The notes: a model not told the origin generated them from the sequence alone. DNA of 64,000 nt from Enterococcus faecalis (GCF_029024925.1 NZ_CP118962.1:2016001-2080000); one strand, 5' to 3'; positions 39,150 to 49,575 are shown, counted from the stretch's first letter. Translations and numbers: made by a program.

Positions 39150-40007
39150 ATGACTATTTCTGAAGAAAAAAAATGTGTGACGATTTTTGTCATCTCAGAT
39201 TCTGCTGGCGAGACCGCTTCAAAATTGGCGGCTGCTTCAATGGCCCAGTACCCCACTGTTGATTTTACTTTGATTAGACGAACATTCGTTAAAGACGAAG
39301 ATAAACTGGTGCAAGCGTTAGAAGATGCCAAAAAAGCAGAGGCCATGGTACTGCATACTATCATTAATGATCATCTCGTGGCGATTGCTAATCAATTTTT
39401 CAATGAGCATCAATTGTTCCATTTTGACATTTTGACACCACCAGTTGCGGAAATCGAACGATTAACAGGTGTCGCACCCATGCGGGAACCAGGTGCCTTA
39501 CATCATCTGAATGAAAATTATTTTAAACGAATTGAAGCAATGGAATTTGCTGTCAAATATGACGATGGCAAGGACCCACGAGGCTTTTTAGAAGCGGATG
39601 TGTTACTTCTTGGCGTTTCCCGAACTTCTAAAACACCGCTAAGTCTCTTTTTAGCCAACAAGAACTTAAAAGTTGCTAATTTGCCACTAATTCCTGAAGC
39701 ACATTTACCGAAACAATTATTCGAAATGGACCCTAAAAAAATTGTTGGCTTAACCAATGATCCCAATGTTTTAAACGGGATTCGTAAAGAACGAATGCGC
39801 GCATATGGATTGCCTGAAAATACTTCTTATTCAGATATTGAAAAAATTCGGCGAGAACTGGCTTTTGCTAATGATCTTTATCAAAAATTAGGTTGTATCG
39901 TTATTGATGTCGCTTCTCTTTCAATTGAAGAAACTGCCTCAATGATTCTTAATGCTTTGAACTTAGAAGATCATAGTTATTATTCCACGGAAACAGCCGA
40001 GGATTAA
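39150..40007 (+). CDS. Pyruvate, phosphate dikinase / PEP synthase regulatory protein
   Basis: 285 aa. Bifunctional kinase/phosphotransferase of the DUF299 family that switches PPDK or PEP synthase. ADP-binding P-loop GVSRTSKTPLS (about 150) and N-terminal IFVISDSAGETASKLA. Family homologue YqfL sits in a similar neighbourhood in Bacillus. The partner enzyme is not in this window. Single gene ending at a strong terminator. Confidence 0.92.
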   Translation: MTISEEKKCVTIFVISDSAGETASKLAAASMAQYPTVDFTLIRRTFVKDEDKLVQALEDAKKAEAMVLHTIINDHLVAIANQFFNEHQLFHFDILTPPVAEIERLTGVAPMREPGALHHLNENYFKRIEAMEFAVKYDDGKDPRGFLEADVLLLGVSRTSKTPLSLFLANKNLKVANLPLIPEAHLPKQLFEMDPKKIVGLTNDPNVLNGIRKERMRAYGLPENTSYSDIEKIRRELAFANDLYQKLGCIVIDVASLSIEETASMILNALNLEDHSYYSTETAED

Positions 40008-40050
40008 AAAAAACGAGAAAAAATCACTAGTGATTTTTTCTCGTTTTTTT
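40006..40050. terminator. Bidirectional terminator
   Basis: About 44-bp perfect palindrome centred at 40028/40029 (ACGAGAAAAAATCACT and its complement) with A and T runs, between convergent genes. Confidence 0.92.
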
Positions 40051-40913
40051 TAAAAGACTTGAACACCTTCTTGATCAATATTGAAAATTTGGATGCTCGC
40101 TTTGGTAGATAATTTCTCCAAACTTTGAACAATTTCGTTGGTTCGTTCTTCTGGCGACAAGATTAGCACAGTTGGACCAGCACCGCTTAAGAAAGAGCCA
40201 TAAGCACCTTTTTGCTGAGTTAAACGACGAATTTCTTTTAAGTGAGGAACCAATGAACGACGATACGTTTCATGCCATTTATCTTGTTCCATCATTTTGC
40301 CTGCTAAAGGTAAATCCCCGTTTAAAATTGCGGCAATCATAACATTGGCAATTGAGCTGGCCGCGACCGCTTCTTTATAAGTCAATTTTTCGGGCAAAAC
40401 AGCGCGACTTTTTTCGGTAAATAATGGTTCCTCTGGAATAAATGCAATGACATCACACATTGGAAAGTGATGTTTGACATGGTAGACTTGGTTTTCTACA
40501 TGGCTAGCCACCACGAAATCTCCTAAAATAGCTGGGGCAACATTATCAGGATGTCCTTCCATCTCTGTGGCCAAACGAACTTTTTCTTTAGGGGACAAAT
40601 TTAAATGTGCTAGTCGGTTAGCTAATTCAATGCCTGCTACAATCACACTTGAGCTACTGCCTAGTCCTCTTGCAAGGGGAATGTCAGAAACCATCCGAAT
40701 AACTTTTGGTGTTAATTCTGGTGCAATTTTCAATGCCGTTTGAATTAATAAATTCTCTTCATTAGTAGGAATCTCTTCTCCCAAAGTATGTTGAATTTCC
40801 CAAAATTCACTTTCACCTAAAACGTTGATTGTTAAATAAGCGGATAATGCAATGCCACATGAATCAAAGCCAGGTCCTAAGTTGGCACTAGTGGCAGGTA
40901 CTCTTATTTTCAT
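40050..40913 (-). CDS. thrB: Homoserine kinase
   Basis: 287-aa GHMP kinase making O-phosphohomoserine. N-terminal [20 protein letters not shown] and ATP loop [18 protein letters not shown]. Start ATG overlaps the thrC stop by 4 nt. Last gene of hom-thrC-thrB. Confidence 0.96.
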   Translation of the reverse strand: MKIRVPATSANLGPGFDSCGIALSAYLTINVLGESEFWEIQHTLGEEIPTNEENLLIQTALKIAPELTPKVIRMVSDIPLARGLGSSSSVIVAGIELANRLAHLNLSPKEKVRLATEMEGHPDNVAPAILGDFVVASHVENQVYHVKHHFPMCDVIAFIPEEPLFTEKSRAVLPEKLTYKEAVAASSIANVMIAAILNGDLPLAGKMMEQDKWHETYRRSLVPHLKEIRRLTQQKGAYGSFLSGAGPTVLILSPEERTNEIVQSLEKLSTKASIQIFNIDQEGVQVF

Positions 40914-41965
40914 AGTGTTGCGACTCCTTTTCGTAAGTGCAGACGCATTTCTTCCACGTCACTCATTTTTGAAATAGCTACTTCTGTCTCCATTGCTGTA
41001 TCAGGATCTTTCAGTCCGTTACCAGTAAAGACTGCCACGACGGTTTCACCTGCTTTGATTTTACCGCTTTTAACATGTTGAATAACTCCAGCTAATGAAG
41101 CAGCCGAACCAGGTTCAATGAAAACCCCATCTTGAGCAGCAATTTTTCGGTAAGCCGTTAAAATTTCTTGATCTGTCACGGCATCAATGAAACCACCGGA
41201 TTCATCCCGTGCCTGTTCTGCTAGTTGCCAACTAGCAGGATTTCCAATCCGGATCGCTGTTGCCACGGTTTCAGGTTGCTCAATCACTTGGCCTTTCACG
41301 ATCGCTGCGGCACCTTCTGCTTCAAAACCATGCATTCTTGGTAAAGTTGTTCCTTGTTTTTCATGCCATTCTTTAAAGCCTTTCCAGTAAGCGGAAATAT
41401 TGCCGGCATTTCCAACTGGAATCGCTAAGACATCGGGCGCTTGACCTAATTGTTCACAAACTTCAAAAGCTGCTGTCTTTTGCCCTTCTAAGCGATAAGG
41501 ATTCACTGAATTAACTAGCGCAACTGCCTCAGTTTTCGCAATCTCTCGCACCGCTTTTAATGCTTCATCAAAGTTACCTGGAATCGAAATAATGTCTGCC
41601 CCATACATAATAGCTTGCGCCAATTTTCCCAGTGCGATTTTCCCTTCTGGAATCACTACATACGCTTTAATGCCTGCTCTTGTGGCATACGCAGCAGCGG
41701 CGGCACTAGTATTTCCTGTAGAAGCACAAACAATCGCTTTGGCACCTTCTTCTACCGCTTTTGCTACAGCCATCACCATCCCGCGATCTTTGAATGAGCC
41801 GGTGGGATTTAAGCCTTCGTATTTTCCATATAATTGAATACCTAATTCTTTGGATAAATTAGGTAAAGGAATCAGTGGCGTATTTCCTTCGGCTAAAGAA
41901 ATCATTGGTGTTTTTTCTGTTACGGGCAAATACGCTTGATACTGTTTTAACAAACCTTCATACAT
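40910..41965 (-). CDS. thrC: Threonine synthase
   Basis: 351-aa PLP fold II enzyme converting phosphohomoserine to threonine. PLP lysine in [10 protein letters not shown] (about 59), phosphate loop [14 protein letters not shown]. Short (class without the long N-terminal extension). Start ATG 41965, 2 nt past the hom stop. Confidence 0.96.
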   Translation of the reverse strand: MYEGLLKQYQAYLPVTEKTPMISLAEGNTPLIPLPNLSKELGIQLYGKYEGLNPTGSFKDRGMVMAVAKAVEEGAKAIVCASTGNTSAAAAAYATRAGIKAYVVIPEGKIALGKLAQAIMYGADIISIPGNFDEALKAVREIAKTEAVALVNSVNPYRLEGQKTAAFEVCEQLGQAPDVLAIPVGNAGNISAYWKGFKEWHEKQGTTLPRMHGFEAEGAAAIVKGQVIEQPETVATAIRIGNPASWQLAEQARDESGGFIDAVTDQEILTAYRKIAAQDGVFIEPGSAASLAGVIQHVKSGKIKAGETVVAVFTGNGLKDPDTAMETEVAISKMSDVEEMRLHLRKGVATL

Positions 41966-41967
41966 GT

Positions 41968-43260
41968 TTACTCATCTCCTATAACCTTCATTACATTCAA
42001 TAACTGAAAGGCTTCCGTATTTTGAATAGCTATCACAACTTGTTGCATTTGTGCTTTTGATATCTGGTGTGTAATGGCAACAATTCTTGCTCGCTGTCCA
42101 TCTGATTTCTGTTGAACTAATTGATCAAAGCTGACTTCTGCTTTAGTCATTAATTGCGTCAACTGCAAAAATTGTCCTGGTGTATCTGGAACATCTAATG
42201 AAAAATAGTACTGCCCAAATACATTTTCGGAACTCGTCAATTGTGTTTTATGTTGATACGAATTGAACATATGGCCAGTCGTTGCCAAGCGAATGTTTTT
42301 AGCAATCGTAATTAAATCACTGACCACACTGGTTGCTGTCGGTTTAGCTCCAGCTCCTGGACCGTAATACATTGATTCCCCCACGCCTGCACTTTTAATA
42401 AATACTGCATTGTACTCATTCCGAACAGATGCAATAGGGTGCTTTTGATTGACTAGCATAGGCGCCACTTCCACCGAGATACTATTCTCATTTTGTTCAG
42501 CAGAGCCAATCAATTTGATTTCATACCCCAGTTGTTTAGCCATAGCGACATCATCTAAAGACAATCCGCGAATTCCACGAATATCAACTTGTGGTAATGA
42601 AACATTCATCCCAAAAGCAAATTGACTTAAAATAACCATTTTATAGGCTGCGTCAATTCCATCGACATCATTTGTCGGATCCGCTTCAGCAAATCCCAAC
42701 GCTTGCGCTTCTGCTAAAGCTTCTTCATAACTTTTATCAGCAGAAACCATTTGCGTAAGCATATAATTCGTCGTACCGTTCACAATCCCTAAAACTTGTT
42801 GAATATTGTCTGCCGCTAAGCTATTAGCAATTGTTCTTAAAATTGGAATCCCGCCAGCAACACTTGCTTCATAATATAAATCACAATGATGTTTTTGGGC
42901 TAACGCTACTAATTCACTCCCATGTTGCGCCAGTAAATCTTTATTAGCAGTCACAATATGTTTACCCTTTTCTAAAGCTTTCATGATATACGTTTTGGCT
43001 GGTTCAATGGTTCCCATTAATTCCACAACGATTTGAATCTCTTTATCTTCTAAAATATCATCAATTGAAGTTGTTAAAGAAAGACCGTATTCTTCCGCTT
43101 GCGCTTGTTTCGTTTCAAGATTTCGGACAAATGCTTTTTCAATGACTACATTCATTCCTGTCACTTGTGAAATTTTCTCTTGATGTTCTTTCAAGAGAGT
43201 TAAAACGCCAGTGCCTACAGTCCCTAATCCTAGTAACCCGATCTTTAAGGTATCCTTCAT
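41968..43260 (-). CDS. hom: Homoserine dehydrogenase
   Basis: 430 aa. Rossmann loop [13 protein letters not shown], catalytic region with [18 protein letters not shown] and [20 protein letters not shown], and a C-terminal ACT domain ([24 protein letters not shown]) for feedback by threonine. Start ATG 43260 with GGAGG. First gene of the threonine operon. Confidence 0.96.
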   Translation of the reverse strand: MKDTLKIGLLGLGTVGTGVLTLLKEHQEKISQVTGMNVVIEKAFVRNLETKQAQAEEYGLSLTTSIDDILEDKEIQIVVELMGTIEPAKTYIMKALEKGKHIVTANKDLLAQHGSELVALAQKHHCDLYYEASVAGGIPILRTIANSLAADNIQQVLGIVNGTTNYMLTQMVSADKSYEEALAEAQALGFAEADPTNDVDGIDAAYKMVILSQFAFGMNVSLPQVDIRGIRGLSLDDVAMAKQLGYEIKLIGSAEQNENSISVEVAPMLVNQKHPIASVRNEYNAVFIKSAGVGESMYYGPGAGAKPTATSVVSDLITIAKNIRLATTGHMFNSYQHKTQLTSSENVFGQYYFSLDVPDTPGQFLQLTQLMTKAEVSFDQLVQQKSDGQRARIVAITHQISKAQMQQVVIAIQNTEAFQLLNVMKVIGDE

Positions 43261-43311
43261 TTTTACCTCCATCAACAGCGCTATTCTAGTTACGCTATTT
43301 TTTCCTACTTT

Positions 43312-43599
43312 TTATCGATGTTCAATATGCTCAAAGGTCTGATTTAAAATATCTATTACATGATGATCATCCAATGTATAAAAAATCGTTTTTCCTTCGC
43401 GACGTGCCTTGACAACCCGGCTATCTCTTAATAATTTTAGTTGATGAGAAACGGCGGACTGTTCCATTCCCAATTGTTCACTAATCGCCGTTACGTTATG
43501 CTCGCCTTCTTTTAAAAGTAGCAAAATTCTTAAACGTGTTGGATCACTTAATACTTTATATAATTGACTTACTTGTTTGATTTCTTCCATTTGTTTCAT
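43312..43599 (-). CDS. ArsR-family metal-responsive repressor (CzrA-type alpha5 site)
   Basis: 95 aa. Winged helix VTAISEQLGMEQSAVSHQLKLLRDSRVVKARREGKTIFYTL. The last helix carries D-x-H ... H-x-x-H (LDDHHVIDILNQTFEHIEH), the zinc/cobalt site of CzrA-like sensors. Start ATG 43599; a second ATG at 43590 is possible. The usual partner exporter is not adjacent, so its targets lie elsewhere or the neighbouring genes are regulated. Confidence 0.88.
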   Translation of the reverse strand: MKQMEEIKQVSQLYKVLSDPTRLRILLLLKEGEHNVTAISEQLGMEQSAVSHQLKLLRDSRVVKARREGKTIFYTLDDHHVIDILNQTFEHIEHR

Positions 43600-43622
43600 T
43601 ATAGTCGCCTCACTTTGCACTC

Positions 43623-43666
43623 ATTATAACACAGAGTTTTTTAAAATAAGAACTGCGATTGTTCTT
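43623..43666 (-). promoter_or_regulatory. Promoter and candidate operator of arsR-like gene
   Basis: -10 TATAAT at 43623-43628 (minus), with an inverted repeat AAGAAC/GTTCTT (43648-43653, 43661-43666, 7-nt spacer) near the -35. Confidence 0.4.
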
Positions 43667-43681
43667 TCCTACGAAAAATAT

Positions 43682-43731
43682 GGCACAAAGAAAGTTGGAA
43701 AAATGACAAACTTGTCGATTTTCCAACTTTC
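43682..43731 (-). terminator. Terminator after proC
   Basis: 13-bp stem GAAAGTTGGAAAA/TTTTCCAACTTTC with an inner GACAA/TTGTC pair. The T-run is short (TTTG). Confidence 0.6.
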
Positions 43732-43736
43732 TTCAT

Positions 43737-44519
43737 CTATTCGTGGTTGGCTTGCTGAACTGCATCCATCACGGCATAACGGAAGCCATTTTTTTCTAGA
43801 GCTACGACACCGCGAATCGTACTTCCTCCTGGAGAAGTCACTTCATCTTTCAATGCTCCTGGGTGTTTTTTCGTGTCTAAGGCTAAGGTCGCCGTTCCTT
43901 TTATCATTTGAGCGACAATTTCATAAGATAAGTCTCTTGGTAACCCTTCTAAGACTGCTGCATCTCCCAATGCTTCCATAAAGATATCAACAAAAGCTGG
44001 ACTGCAACCAGCCACAGTACCAAAAGTTTCCAGTTGCGCTTCACGAATTTCTTTGACTAACCCTAAAGTAGCAAGAAGTTCCATTACCAGGTCCTTCGTT
44101 TGGCCTTCAATTGTTGGTGCCAAGGCTACGCCAATCACACCCTGATTCACGCTAACTGGTGTATTAGGAATGGCATGAACAACTTTGGCTTCTTTATTGC
44201 CAAGAGCCATTTGTGCTTCTTGTATGGTATGACCTGTTGCAACAGAAATCAATAAACTTTCGTTGGAAAAATGAGGGGCTAATTCCTGAAGGACAGGTAA
44301 CACGACCTTTGCTCCTGTCGCAATAAAAATAACCTTACATTCTTGGAAAAGTGCATAATCTGTGACAAGTTGAAAGCCCCACTCTTTTTGAAGTGCTTCT
44401 GCTGTTCCACTTGAGCCGCCTTTCACATATAAATGTTCCTTCTTGACTGCCTCAGCTTTCAGTAACCCTTTAATCATGGCACCGCCCATACTGCCAGCAC
44501 CGATAAAGCCAATTTTCAT
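43737..44519 (-). CDS. proC: Pyrroline-5-carboxylate reductase
   Basis: 260 aa. Last step of proline synthesis. NAD(P) loop IGFIGAGSMGGAMIKGLL, and C-terminal family signature DEVTSPGGSTIRGVVALEKNGFRYAVMDAV. Own ribosome site GGAGGG; single gene between terminators. Confidence 0.96.
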   Translation of the reverse strand: MKIGFIGAGSMGGAMIKGLLKAEAVKKEHLYVKGGSSGTAEALQKEWGFQLVTDYALFQECKVIFIATGAKVVLPVLQELAPHFSNESLLISVATGHTIQEAQMALGNKEAKVVHAIPNTPVSVNQGVIGVALAPTIEGQTKDLVMELLATLGLVKEIREAQLETFGTVAGCSPAFVDIFMEALGDAAVLEGLPRDLSYEIVAQMIKGTATLALDTKKHPGALKDEVTSPGGSTIRGVVALEKNGFRYAVMDAVQQANHE

Positions 44520-44536
44520 AGCATTCCCTCCTTAGT

Positions 44537-44584
44537 TAAATAAAGTGTTTGTGTCAAAAGTCAATTAGCTTTTGACACAAACAC
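44537..44584 (-). terminator. Terminator after phosphoglucomutase gene
   Basis: Perfect 16-bp stem GTGTTTGTGTCAAAAG and complement, 8-nt loop, then TTTATTTAAC on the minus strand. Confidence 0.75.
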
Positions 44585-44625
44585 TCACATTCGTACTTTT
44601 TTCCGTACAGCCTGTTTCGTTTATT

Positions 44626-46350
44626 TTATTTTGTTAATTCATTAACGACTGCTTCAAACGCAGCAATTTTTTCAGAAGCTTCTGAACTACTTGTTGCTTT
44701 TGTTGCTAGATAGAATTTAATTTTTGGTTCTGTTCCTGATGGTCGGATAGCAATCCAACTGCCATCTTCTAAATGATATTTCAACACATCAGAAGGAGGC
44801 GTTTGTAATTGTTCTGTTTGACCATCTGCAAAAGTGCGTGTTAATTCTTTAAAATCTTCCGTTTGAGCAACTTGAATCCCGGCAAACTCAGTTGGCGCTT
44901 GTTCACGACATTTTGCCATTAAAGCTTTGATTTTACCGCTTCCTTCAATTCCGCTCATTGTTACGGAAATAGTTTTTTCTTCAAAGTAACCAAATTCTTC
45001 AAAGATATCTTGTAAGCCATCGTATAATGTTTTTCCTTGTTTTTTATAGAAAGCCGCTACTTCTGCTAATAAAACTAACGCTTGAATTGCATCTTTATCA
45101 CGAACAAAAGGTTTCACTAAGTAACCATAACTTTCTTCAAAACCAAACATAAACGTTTGACTGTGGTCTTCTTCGTATTGTTGAATTTTTTCAGCAATAA
45201 ATTTGAAACCTGTTAAAACATTAAACATCTTCGTATTATATTTCTCAGCAATCGCTGTAGCAAGTTCACTAGAAACGATTGATTTTAGAACCGCAGCATT
45301 TTGAGGCAACGTGTCTGCTTGTTGATGGGCTTCTAAAATATAATGAATCATAATTGAACCTAATTGATTTCCTGTTAATACTTGGTAGTCTCCGTTTGGC
45401 ATCCGCACAGCAGCACCTAAACGATCAGCATCTGGATCTGTTGCAATCAATAAATCAGCGCCTTCTTTTTCCCCTAAACGAATCGCGTATTCAAAAGCTG
45501 AATGTTCTTCAGGGTTTGGTGACTTAACTGTAGTAAAGTCAGGATCAGCAACGGCTTGCTCAGGTACTAAAACAAATTTTTCAAAACCGGCTTGTTTTAA
45601 TGCCTTTTCTCCTAACATTTTCCCAGTTCCATGTAAGGGAGTGTAAACTAATTTTAATTCTTTACCCATTTCGTTAATTAATTCTTGATTAATCGTAACT
45701 GTTTTAATTTCTTTCAAATACGCGTTATCGACTTCTTCACCAACAATGTTAATTAAACCGCTGTGGGCAACTTCTTCATCTGATAAGACATCAATTTTCA
45801 AAGGATTTTCGATACTACGAACATATTTAGTTAATGCATCTGCATCAGCTGGCGGCATTTGACCACCGTCTTCACCATAGACTTTGTAGCCATTATAGGC
45901 AGCTGGATTGTGAGAAGCCGTAATCATGATTCCCGCAAAAGCTTTAAAGTAGCGGACCGCAAAAGATAATTCTGGTGTTGGTCGTAAGCTTTCAAACACA
46001 AAAGAAGGAATATCATGTTTAGCTAATGTTTTAGCTGCTTCCATTGCAAATTCTGGAGACATATGACGTGAATCATAGGCAATAGCTACACCGCGACGTT
46101 TTGTTTCAGGATCTTGCGTATCCATAAAACGTGCAAGCCCTTCTGTCGCTTGACGAACTGTAAAGATATTCATCCGATTAATACCGGCGCCTAAAATCCC
46201 GCGCATCCCGGCAGTCCCAAATTCTAATGGTGCGTAAAATGCATCTTCACATTTTTCAGGGTCTGTATTTAAGTCCTTTAATTCATTTTTTAAATTTTCT
46301 GGAATATTTTCTTCATTTAACCATTGTTGGTAAACTTGTTCCCAAGACAT
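44626..46350 (-). CDS. pgcA: Phospho-sugar mutase (alpha-phosphoglucomutase)
   Basis: 574 aa. Catalytic serine in ITASHNPAAYNGYKVYG (about 145), metal loop DPDADRLG (about 305), sugar loop GFEESYGYL, phosphate loop RPSGTEPKIKFYL. Interconverts Glc-1-P and Glc-6-P for wall and polysaccharide precursors. Start ATG 46350 with GAGGTG. An extended -10 (TGCTATACT, 46389-46394) lies upstream. Confidence 0.94.
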   Translation of the reverse strand: MSWEQVYQQWLNEENIPENLKNELKDLNTDPEKCEDAFYAPLEFGTAGMRGILGAGINRMNIFTVRQATEGLARFMDTQDPETKRRGVAIAYDSRHMSPEFAMEAAKTLAKHDIPSFVFESLRPTPELSFAVRYFKAFAGIMITASHNPAAYNGYKVYGEDGGQMPPADADALTKYVRSIENPLKIDVLSDEEVAHSGLINIVGEEVDNAYLKEIKTVTINQELINEMGKELKLVYTPLHGTGKMLGEKALKQAGFEKFVLVPEQAVADPDFTTVKSPNPEEHSAFEYAIRLGEKEGADLLIATDPDADRLGAAVRMPNGDYQVLTGNQLGSIMIHYILEAHQQADTLPQNAAVLKSIVSSELATAIAEKYNTKMFNVLTGFKFIAEKIQQYEEDHSQTFMFGFEESYGYLVKPFVRDKDAIQALVLLAEVAAFYKKQGKTLYDGLQDIFEEFGYFEEKTISVTMSGIEGSGKIKALMAKCREQAPTEFAGIQVAQTEDFKELTRTFADGQTEQLQTPPSDVLKYHLEDGSWIAIRPSGTEPKIKFYLATKATSSSEASEKIAAFEAVVNELTK

Positions 46351-46388
46351 GGAAAACACCTCATTTGTTTTTTTGTTTTTACTTTTTA

Positions 46389-46397
46389 AGTATAGCA
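46389..46397 (-). promoter_or_regulatory. Extended -10 of phosphoglucomutase gene
   Basis: TGCTATACT on the minus strand about 40 nt before the ATG; no good -35. Confidence 0.45.
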
Positions 46398-46470
46398 TTG
46401 GATATTCGTTTAGAAAAGGGAAGTTGTAGCGTTTTCTCTCAGCAAATGATTTTTATAAGAAAAATCTTAC

Positions 46471-47922
46471 TTAGTGTTCTATTTTTGTTTGTCTATTTTC
46501 AGAAAGCTGTCGTGTAATCCGTACCATTCGCTCACAAAAAAGAGGAATTTCTTCTGGTGAAATTCGGGAACAGTTCAAGCGAATACTTCCACGTTTTTCA
46601 CTAAAAGCTACACTTGGTGCTACCAAAACACCTTCTCGTAAAAACACTTGCCAATCTTCTGGCTTAAGTGCCCCTTGACACCAATGTGCCCATAAATAAA
46701 AGCCGCCTTTTACTGGCGAAACTTCCCATTCTGACAACGATTTAAATACTTGATATACAGCTGTTGCTCGTTGTTCCACTTGTTTATTTAATAACGTAAT
46801 TTTTTCAGAAAAAGAAGGATCTTCAATCGCCATTTTAGCGAGCATCTGCGGAAAAATACTCAACGAAACATCCATCATTTTTCTGGCTTCTGCAATTTGT
46901 TTCGTCACGGAGGCGGGCGCACTTAACCAACCAATTTTCGTGGTCGAACCTAAAATTTTTGACAACGAACCGATATACAAGACATTATCTGGATCTAATT
47001 TTTTTAAAGGAGGAATTTCTGTTTTCGGGATAAAACTTAGCTGCCCAAAAACATCATCTTCTAAAATAGGAACTTGATACGTTTGACAAACTTTCACGAG
47101 CTGTTCTCTTTTTCTTAAAGGCATCACTGTCCCAGTCGGATTTTGAAAGGAAGGATTAACCATAACCATTTTGATGCGATGTTGTCGGATTGTTTGTTCT
47201 AGCGCTTCAAGATCAATCCCTTCCTCTGTCATGGGCACACCAAATAAGCGCACACCAGCAGCTTGGAAAATTGGTAAGGCATAGAAGAAAGATGGATCTT
47301 CTACGGCAACACTATCTCCTTGTCTCAATAAAACTTGTAAAACTAAAAAAAGTGCTTGTTGCGCACCTGAAGTAAGCAATAAACTTTCACTTGGTAAATG
47401 AAGCTGATATTCCGTTGCTGTAATGGCTTGGATTTCTTTTCTTAACGGCAAATAACCTAATTCATCTTGTGCTTCCTCTTTTAAAAATTGTTTCCAATTT
47501 AATGCTGGAAAATCGAAACTGGGAATTAAGTCTAACGGCAACTCGCCTGTATACATATCTAAGTCAGTCGGCAAATTTTGTTTAGCACGTAACTCAATCT
47601 CTGCCACCAAGGGATGAACTTGTTTGAACACATTTTGTTCTAAATAACGATGCCAATCCGTTCGTGGCGTCATCATTACCCCCCATTTTCCTTCGTTAAC
47701 AATCGTTCCGCTCCCTCTTTTTCGCACAATCCAGCCTAAGTCCACCAGTTCGTCTAATGCATGAACAACGGTTGAACGATTGACAGACAAGTACTCTGCC
47801 AGTTTACGTTCTGAAGGGATTTTTTCGCCTGGTAATAATTCGCCTGTTTGAATCTTTTGAACAATCATTTCCATAATACTGCGATAAATGGGAACATTTT
47901 GTTCTTTTTTAAGTTGCCACAT
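46471..47922 (-). CDS. MocR/GabR-type regulator (GntR HTH fused to aminotransferase fold)
   Basis: 483 aa. N-terminal GntR winged helix (LLPGEKIPSERKLAEYLSVNRSTVVHALDELVDLGWIVR, residues 30-70) and a PLP-dependent aminotransferase-like domain with the lysine site SLSKILGSTTKIGW (about 320) and NPSFQNPTGTVM. Such proteins sense PLP or amino-acid-derived ligands. No PLP-synthesis or target gene lies next to it, so the regulon is unknown. Start ATG 47922 with GAGGTG. Confidence 0.9.
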   Translation of the reverse strand: MWQLKKEQNVPIYRSIMEMIVQKIQTGELLPGEKIPSERKLAEYLSVNRSTVVHALDELVDLGWIVRKRGSGTIVNEGKWGVMMTPRTDWHRYLEQNVFKQVHPLVAEIELRAKQNLPTDLDMYTGELPLDLIPSFDFPALNWKQFLKEEAQDELGYLPLRKEIQAITATEYQLHLPSESLLLTSGAQQALFLVLQVLLRQGDSVAVEDPSFFYALPIFQAAGVRLFGVPMTEEGIDLEALEQTIRQHRIKMVMVNPSFQNPTGTVMPLRKREQLVKVCQTYQVPILEDDVFGQLSFIPKTEIPPLKKLDPDNVLYIGSLSKILGSTTKIGWLSAPASVTKQIAEARKMMDVSLSIFPQMLAKMAIEDPSFSEKITLLNKQVEQRATAVYQVFKSLSEWEVSPVKGGFYLWAHWCQGALKPEDWQVFLREGVLVAPSVAFSEKRGSIRLNCSRISPEEIPLFCERMVRITRQLSENRQTKIEH

Positions 47923-47993
47923 AGCAATCACCTCAACAATTGGATGAGTTAAAAGTAATCCAGTTTAATGCTTTTGTCAATCGAAAATACAAG

Positions 47994-48031
47994 AAAAGTG
48001 AGACAGCCGTTTTGACGAATGTCCCACTTTT
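47994..48031 (-). terminator. Terminator after DUF1700-like gene
   Basis: Stem AAAAGTGaGACA/TGTCcCACTTTT with one mismatch, then TTCTTG on the minus strand. Confidence 0.6.
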
Positions 48032-48056
48032 CTGTTTTACTATTAACAGGTTTGTC

Positions 48057-49085
48057 TCAATGTTTGTGTAAAAATGCTTGGATGGTGTTATAAAAGATTC
48101 CTGCGAACATAAAGATTAACCAACTAAACCGCCAATCCCCTAAAACAAAACTAATAAATAGATAGAGTGCAACAACTAAGGGCCAATAAACGGATGCAAT
48201 AATTGCACCGACAGGATTTCCCACAGGTCCTTCCTCTGTTTTTGTTTGTTGAGGGGCAAAATCAGGATGACCAACATGTTCTGAATAAAAATAAGTTTCA
48301 TTCAACAATTTATTAAAACTTCCTTTAATTACTCCACCAAATATAAACAAGAAGACGCCAACCGATACTAAAAAGAAGAGCCAACTAATCCCCATCGTTC
48401 CATTATAATATTGTCCGCCCATCATTTGATGCATGGAACGGCGCATCATCAGATGAAGGCCACTACTAAAGACAACAACTGGGATTAAACCCAAAATACA
48501 AAAAACGACGCCCGCTGCCATACAAAAAATAAATGATCGTTGAAAACTTTGTTCTCTTTGTGCAACTTCTTTTTTTAACTTAATCGGAATCAATCGTTGC
48601 CCCAGTTGTTTGTCCATTGCAACAAACCGATTACCAGCAACAATAAATAATGGAACGCCGATTGCCACACCTATGAAAAGACAAACTAAACCAAGACCGT
48701 TAGAAAGAACACCACGCATACCAACCAGCAAGCCAACACCCACCATGATTGCAACAACACCAAGACCAATTTGAATAGCACCTTTACGTTGGACAGCTAA
48801 ATAGTCAAGTCCTTCCTCCACTGAAATTTCTGGCAAACCGTTCATTGAATCGTTTGTTTCATCCACTTGTTTATTTTCTAAATTCAATTCTTCCATTAAT
48901 TCATCAATAGTACCAAATTCAGAAATAATTGTACCAATTGCTTCATTTTCCGATTTTCCTTGGCTGAGCAAGTCTTCATAACGATCCTCAGCATTTGCTA
49001 ATAAGTCCGCCTTTAATTGTTTTGTTTCAGATGTTTCAACAACGCCTGAAAATAAGCTATCAATAAATTCTTCTATAATTTTCAT
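48057..49085 (-). CDS. DUF1700-like membrane protein, partner of PadR regulator
   Basis: 342 aa. N-terminal soluble helical segment typical of DUF1700/HAAS proteins (LLANAEDRYEDLLSQGKSENEAIGTIISEFGTIDEL), then about six membrane segments. Start ATG overlaps the PadR stop by 4 nt. The PadR + HAAS-membrane pair is a recurrent envelope-stress-like module; precise role unknown. Confidence 0.85.
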   Translation of the reverse strand: MKIIEEFIDSLFSGVVETSETKQLKADLLANAEDRYEDLLSQGKSENEAIGTIISEFGTIDELMEELNLENKQVDETNDSMNGLPEISVEEGLDYLAVQRKGAIQIGLGVVAIMVGVGLLVGMRGVLSNGLGLVCLFIGVAIGVPLFIVAGNRFVAMDKQLGQRLIPIKLKKEVAQREQSFQRSFIFCMAAGVVFCILGLIPVVVFSSGLHLMMRRSMHQMMGGQYYNGTMGISWLFFLVSVGVFLFIFGGVIKGSFNKLLNETYFYSEHVGHPDFAPQQTKTEEGPVGNPVGAIIASVYWPLVVALYLFISFVLGDWRFSWLIFMFAGIFYNTIQAFLHKH

Positions 49086-49414
49086 TTTCCCATCTCCTTT
49101 ACAAATGCTTCGACGACGTCTTTTGTTACTTCCCATTCTAGTAACTTTTCCTCTAAATAACGCTCTCCTGCATGGGTTATTTGATAATAGGTCCGCTTTT
49201 TGCCATGCGTTACTTCTCCTGGAAATGATTCAATGTAGCCATTTTTCTCTAAACGTGTAAAAGCAGAATAAAGTGTCGTTTCTTTAATCGAATATTGTTC
49301 TTTAGAAATTTCACGAATGCGTTTAGAAATCGCATAACCATATGAAGCGCCGGATTGTAAGATTGAGAGAATAAAGGTATCGTTGTATCCTCGAATTGCA
49401 TCACTACCAATCAC
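49082..49414 (-). CDS. PadR-family transcriptional regulator
   Basis: 110 aa. Winged helix (DTFILSILQSGASYGYAISKRIREISKEQYSIKETTLYSAFTRLEKNGYIES) and short C-terminal dimer helix. Probably represses its own operon; an 11-bp inverted repeat upstream (49441-49492) is a candidate site. Confidence 0.92.
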   Translation of the reverse strand: MIGSDAIRGYNDTFILSILQSGASYGYAISKRIREISKEQYSIKETTLYSAFTRLEKNGYIESFPGEVTHGKKRTYYQITHAGERYLEEKLLEWEVTKDVVEAFVKEMGK

Positions 49415-49440
49415 ATAAATTCCTCCCTCAAGTACTTCAA

Positions 49441-49492
49441 CTATCGTACTACGTCTGTCGTTGTAATTATCTTAACACGATTACTACGATAG
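49441..49492. promoter_or_regulatory. Inverted repeat upstream of padR gene
   Basis: CTATCGTACTA (49441-49451) and TACTACGATAG (49482-49492) match in 10 of 11 positions and flank the putative promoter. Confidence 0.45.
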
Positions 49493-49498
49493 GTAAAG

Positions 49499-49548
49499 TA
49501 AAAAAAGCACGTAATGCAGAAATCATTTTAATTTCTGCACTACGTGCT
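49499..49548 (-). terminator. Terminator after guaC
   Basis: 18-bp stem AGCACGTAaTGCAGAAAT and complement (one mismatch), then TTTTTTT on the minus strand. Confidence 0.9.
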
Positions 49549-49575
49549 GTCTTCTTTTCAGTCTATAGTTGAATG

